From positions 1-7,778 of the forward strand of contig NZ_JYJG01000574.1 of NCBI RefSeq assembly GCF_000955955.1: 7,778 nt of DNA. The letters run 5' to 3'. A program made the translations under genes and the position numbers. Positions 3,799-7,778 of the stretch are shown here, piece by piece. The notes beneath the pieces were generated by a model that saw only the letters and a list, made by a program, of their open reading frames with translations, did no database searches and was not told the DNA's origin. The stretch's first letter is position 1. Every line of letters starts with the position of its first letter. The DNA is from Lentzea aerocolonigenes. GTDB taxonomy: Bacteria > Actinomycetota > Actinomycetes > Mycobacteriales > Pseudonocardiaceae.

Positions 3799-6201
3799 GG
3801 AGCCGCCCAGCGTGTCCCGCGACCGGGTTTCCGGCCTCCGCGCGAACGGCAACGGCGGCGCTTCGGGCGCGTCCACGTCCAGCAGCCCAGCCGCGATCGC
3901 CACCGCCCGATCCCACTCCGGATCCGACGTGTAGTCCGAGTGCGCCGACACCCCGGACCGCCACCGACGGCCAGGAAACGGTCCCCGCTGCGGATCCGGC
4001 AACCAGTGGTCGCCCCCGAGCACCAGCGCCCCGGTAGGCCCGCGCAGGGCAGGCGCCAAGGCACCCTCCGAGCCGTCCTCCCGGTACCCGACACCCAAAA
4101 GCATTCCGTCGAATACTTGCCGCCGCCACGTCGTCACCGCGCCGCCCAACGGATCCGTTCCCCGGCACAACGCCCGCCAACGCCCGTCCAGTCCGCCAGC
4201 CAACCGGGCCAGCGACGCATGCGGCACCACGGCCGGAAACGCCCGCGGATAGGCCCACTGCAACTGCGAACCAGCCGTCACGAGCCCGATCCGCTCACGG
4301 TCGTGCGCAGGCAGGTCCTCCAACAACCGCGCCGCCGCAACAGCAACGAGCAACGACCCCTGCGAATGTCCGCAGAGGACCACCCGAGTCCCGGGGTCGC
4401 GCAGGTGGTCCTGCACGCGCGAAACCAGCTCCGGCACGACCTTCAACGCATAACAAGGCGGCACGATCGGATGCGCCTCACGCGGCCAGAACTGCGCCAC
4501 GTCCGCGATGATCCCCAGCCGCCGCCCCGACTCCGGCTGCCGAGCCGCCAAGTACACGGCCCGCAACAGAGACACAGCCAGCAACCCGAGCACGAACACG
4601 CCGAAAGCCGAAACCGGCACCGTCCACGAAGGCAGCGGCACGTTGCGCACCCGAAGGAAAGTCGCCACCACCGCACCGACCACCAGCACCGAAGCGATGA
4701 TCATGATCAGGTGATGCCCGTGGTTGCGTTCCCAACGTGCCCACCACCACGCCCGAGTCGCGGTGCGCAGGTCACGCATCCGGCCCGAGTGCAGCAGAGA
4801 GGCTTCGCGCGCCCACACCTTGCCCTTGCGGAACGCCCGCCACCTCACCGCGCTGGTGAAAGAAGCCACCGCGAACGTGCTCAGCAACCCCAACGCCCCG
4901 GCAACACCCCACAAAAGAGTGATGTAGGAGTAGCCGACCGGCAGAGCCAGCCCGTCACCCAGAGCTTTCCGCACCGGCAGCGCGATCCCGGCCCCGAACC
5001 CGCCACCCAGCAGTCCGGCAATGGCCAGAACGGGCGCCGAGAACCACCCGCCTGCCCAAGGCCGCAGCTCACGCGGCAACGAAGCCCAGGACTTGCGAGC
5101 CAGCAGAGCGGCCGGCACCAGCAAGGCCCCGAACAACACCAGCACGAACGCCAGCAGCAACGCCAAGACCTGCACGGTCACGTCCGCACCGGGAACGCGA
5201 GTGGGCAGCTGCTCCTGCAGTCCCAACGTCGTCAGCACCAAAAGCGCCGACAACACCATCAGCACCCGGCGAGGCTTACGACCCAGAGCGGCGCGCAACC
5301 ACCGTCCACCACGATGAGGCGCCCCACCGGTCGGATCGTCGAGCAGCAGCACACCGAGCACCGACACCCCGATGAACACCAACGCCACGACCCACGCGGA
5401 ACTAACCGCCACACCCATCGGCCCACTAGCCGTGAGCTGCTTCAACGGCCCGCCGAGCGCAATCAGCGAGCCCACCGCCAGCGCGACGACGACGTGCAAC
5501 GAACGCAAAGCAGGCGTGTCCGGGTCAGTGGCGACGTGCGCGCCAGGCAGCCCACTAGAAGGCGACTGCTCCGACTCCTCGGCGTCCGCGATCTCCCGCC
5601 GCTCGATCCGCCACTCGACGTGCGAGATCCGCCGCATCACGGAGATCAACACGATGACTGGCAGAAGTCCCAGAAACGTGCGGAACCAGGGCAGCAGTCG
5701 CACATCGGTTGGAATGCTGGTCAGACACGCCGCACCCGGCCGCAGGCACTGGGCGGCGAGCAGGTCGAGGCTCACCACGGAGACCTGCGCGACCAGCAGC
5801 GCTGTCAGGAGCAGCGCGAACACCCGCAGCAACGACCGCAGGCAGAGTCCGAGCAGGTGGCCGGGCAGGTTCTTCTCCGGAACAGGAGGCAGCATCCAGT
5901 GCGCGACGTTCGCGATGCTGAACGGGAACAGCAGCGCCCACGTGGCCTTGGCCACACCTCCGGACGTCATCCCACCCCAGAGGTACCCCTCGACCACGCG
6001 GGGCACGGAGCGTCCCTCGGTCTGCAGCACCGGGCCCGGCGCGGGCCTGCGGAGTCTGTCCGCCGGGCGCACGATGCGCCCGAGCCCGTCTCCCGCAACG
6101 TCCACGGCCGCGACGGCGTCGACCAGCGTCTGCGGCGTCGTGCCCTGCACGCCGTGCACCCGCAGCTCGACGACGCGTGTGTCCGGGCCCGCGATCAACA
6201 C
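3796..6201 (-). CDS. Polytopic membrane alpha/beta-hydrolase with a split catalytic fold
   Basis: An 801-aa protein. Residues 9-30 (RVVELRVHGVQGTTPQTLVDAV) carry a beta strand and an HGVQG oxyanion-hole-like motif. About ten or eleven hydrophobic helices follow (near 88-104, 116-148, 174-189, 234-250, 264-287, 312-328, 342-367, 388-410, 424-449, 498-516, 527-550). The C-terminal part then holds the nucleophile elbow TRVVLCGHSQGSLLVA (605-620, Ser613), RGTDPLGG (680-686, likely acid Asp683) and AHSDY (753-757, likely base His754). Ser, Asp, His in this order is the alpha/beta-hydrolase triad, so a membrane-bound esterase/lipase-like activity is inferred; the substrate is unknown. The conserved-looking segment DVAQFWPREAHPIVPPCYA (567-585) precedes the elbow. 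The GTG at 6201 is supported by a GGGAGG Shine-Dalgarno. The gene uses more T- and G-ending codons (GCT, GTT, TCT, TTG) than its neighbours, probably owing to membrane composition and low expression. The GNAT gene follows after 10 nt. Confidence 0.8.
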   Translation of the reverse strand: MLIAGPDTRVVELRVHGVQGTTPQTLVDAVAAVDVAGDGLGRIVRPADRLRRPAPGPVLQTEGRSVPRVVEGYLWGGMTSGGVAKATWALLFPFSIANVAHWMLPPVPEKNLPGHLLGLCLRSLLRVFALLLTALLVAQVSVVSLDLLAAQCLRPGAACLTSIPTDVRLLPWFRTFLGLLPVIVLISVMRRISHVEWRIERREIADAEESEQSPSSGLPGAHVATDPDTPALRSLHVVVALAVGSLIALGGPLKQLTASGPMGVAVSSAWVVALVFIGVSVLGVLLLDDPTGGAPHRGGRWLRAALGRKPRRVLMVLSALLVLTTLGLQEQLPTRVPGADVTVQVLALLLAFVLVLFGALLVPAALLARKSWASLPRELRPWAGGWFSAPVLAIAGLLGGGFGAGIALPVRKALGDGLALPVGYSYITLLWGVAGALGLLSTFAVASFTSAVRWRAFRKGKVWAREASLLHSGRMRDLRTATRAWWWARWERNHGHHLIMIIASVLVVGAVVATFLRVRNVPLPSWTVPVSAFGVFVLGLLAVSLLRAVYLAARQPESGRRLGIIADVAQFWPREAHPIVPPCYALKVVPELVSRVQDHLRDPGTRVVLCGHSQGSLLVAVAAARLLEDLPAHDRERIGLVTAGSQLQWAYPRAFPAVVPHASLARLAGGLDGRWRALCRGTDPLGGAVTTWRRQVFDGMLLGVGYREDGSEGALAPALRGPTGALVLGGDHWLPDPQRGPFPGRRWRSGVSAHSDYTSDPEWDRAVAIAAGLLDVDAPEAPPLPFARRPETRSRDTLGGS

Positions 6202-6206
6202 CCGAG

Positions 6207-6213
6207 ACCTCCC
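6207..6213 (-). promoter_or_regulatory. Ribosome binding site of the membrane hydrolase
   Basis: GGGAGGT on the minus strand lies 5 nt upstream of the GTG at 6201 and fixes this as the start. A TTG is the next codon, but the spacing favours GTG. Confidence 0.6.
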
Positions 6214-6253
6214 TCACCCAAAGTAGGGGTCATAGTGGTGCATCGGCGGGCGG

Positions 6254-6259
6254 TATGGT
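6254..6259 (+). promoter_or_regulatory. Candidate -10 box of the S-adenosylhomocysteinase gene
   Basis: TATGGT (TANNNT) would start transcription near 6265-6267 and give a 5' leader of about 34 nt containing the Shine-Dalgarno. The -35 region (about 6230-6236, TCATAGT) is not consensus. Confidence 0.4.
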
Positions 6260-6286
6260 CGCAAGACACCCTTTCTGAAGTGCCCT

Positions 6287-6292
6287 GGAGGA
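6287..6292 (+). promoter_or_regulatory. Ribosome binding site of the S-adenosylhomocysteinase gene
   Basis: GGAGGA lies 7 nt before the ATG at 6300, a near-ideal Shine-Dalgarno and the strongest plus-strand one in the window, consistent with high expression. Confidence 0.75.
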
Positions 6293-6299
6293 CTTCGCA

Positions 6300-7763
<1,464 letters not shown>

Positions 7764-7778
7764 GTTCACGATGAAGGG

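Noticed and set aside
3786..4094. N-terminal extension of the GNAT frame up to 4094
   Set aside because: It overlaps the hydrolase 3' end out of frame and is Arg/Gly-rich, whereas the GNAT domain begins right after the ATG at 3785.
6202..6299. SAH riboswitch upstream of ahcY
   Set aside because: The region is only 98 bp, the predicted leader is about 34 nt, and I could not see the conserved SAH-riboswitch core.
7771..7778. ATGAAGGG after the ahcY stop as the start of a next gene
   Set aside because: Only three codons are visible and no Shine-Dalgarno precedes it; it cannot be judged from the window.

Overview
The window is high-GC DNA with strongly C/G-ending codons, GTG starts, an actinobacterial S-adenosylhomocysteinase and several apparently leaderless start codons. 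This points to the chromosome of an actinomycete, plausibly a Pseudonocardiales member (inference from style and protein flavour; no rRNA or other marker gene is present). Genes are packed almost wall to wall: the longest stretch without a coding region is the 98 bp between the hydrolase and SAH-hydrolase starts, and several stops or starts overlap. I see no mobile element, CRISPR array, tRNA or rRNA, toxin-antitoxin pair or defence island.

Layout, left to right. (1) 60-665, minus: a 201-aa P-loop kinase-like protein, followed on its downstream side by a small hairpin (9-33). (2) 682-1917, plus: a GlmL/MutL-type ASKHA ATPase, the putative reactivase of B12-dependent glutamate mutase, divergent from gene 1 with only 16 bp between start codons and without glmS/glmE in view. 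(3) 2611-1914, minus: a two-gene unit of a four-helix DUF2975 membrane protein and a 72-aa Cro/C1-type regulator, coupled through TGATG. Its promoter is the best in the window (TTGACT-17 bp-GATACT), with the start codon 7 nt past the -10 box. (4) 2690-3268, plus: a TetR-family repressor divergent from that unit. The 78-bp space between them carries a perfect 13-bp direct repeat, a good operator candidate. (5) 6201-3261, minus: an 801-aa polytopic membrane alpha/beta-hydrolase followed 10 nt later by a GNAT acetyltransferase, probably one transcript. (6) 6300-7763, plus: S-adenosyl-L-homocysteine hydrolase, complete, with a good Shine-Dalgarno and C-ending codon bias typical of a highly expressed housekeeping gene. 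The window ends 15 nt after it.

These look like several independent small transcription units rather than one pathway. The two most noteworthy items are the hydrolase, whose alpha/beta-hydrolase fold appears to be split by about 450 residues of membrane helices, and the compact DUF2975-XRE/TetR control region with its direct repeats and leaderless starts. I found no convincing new multi-gene system.
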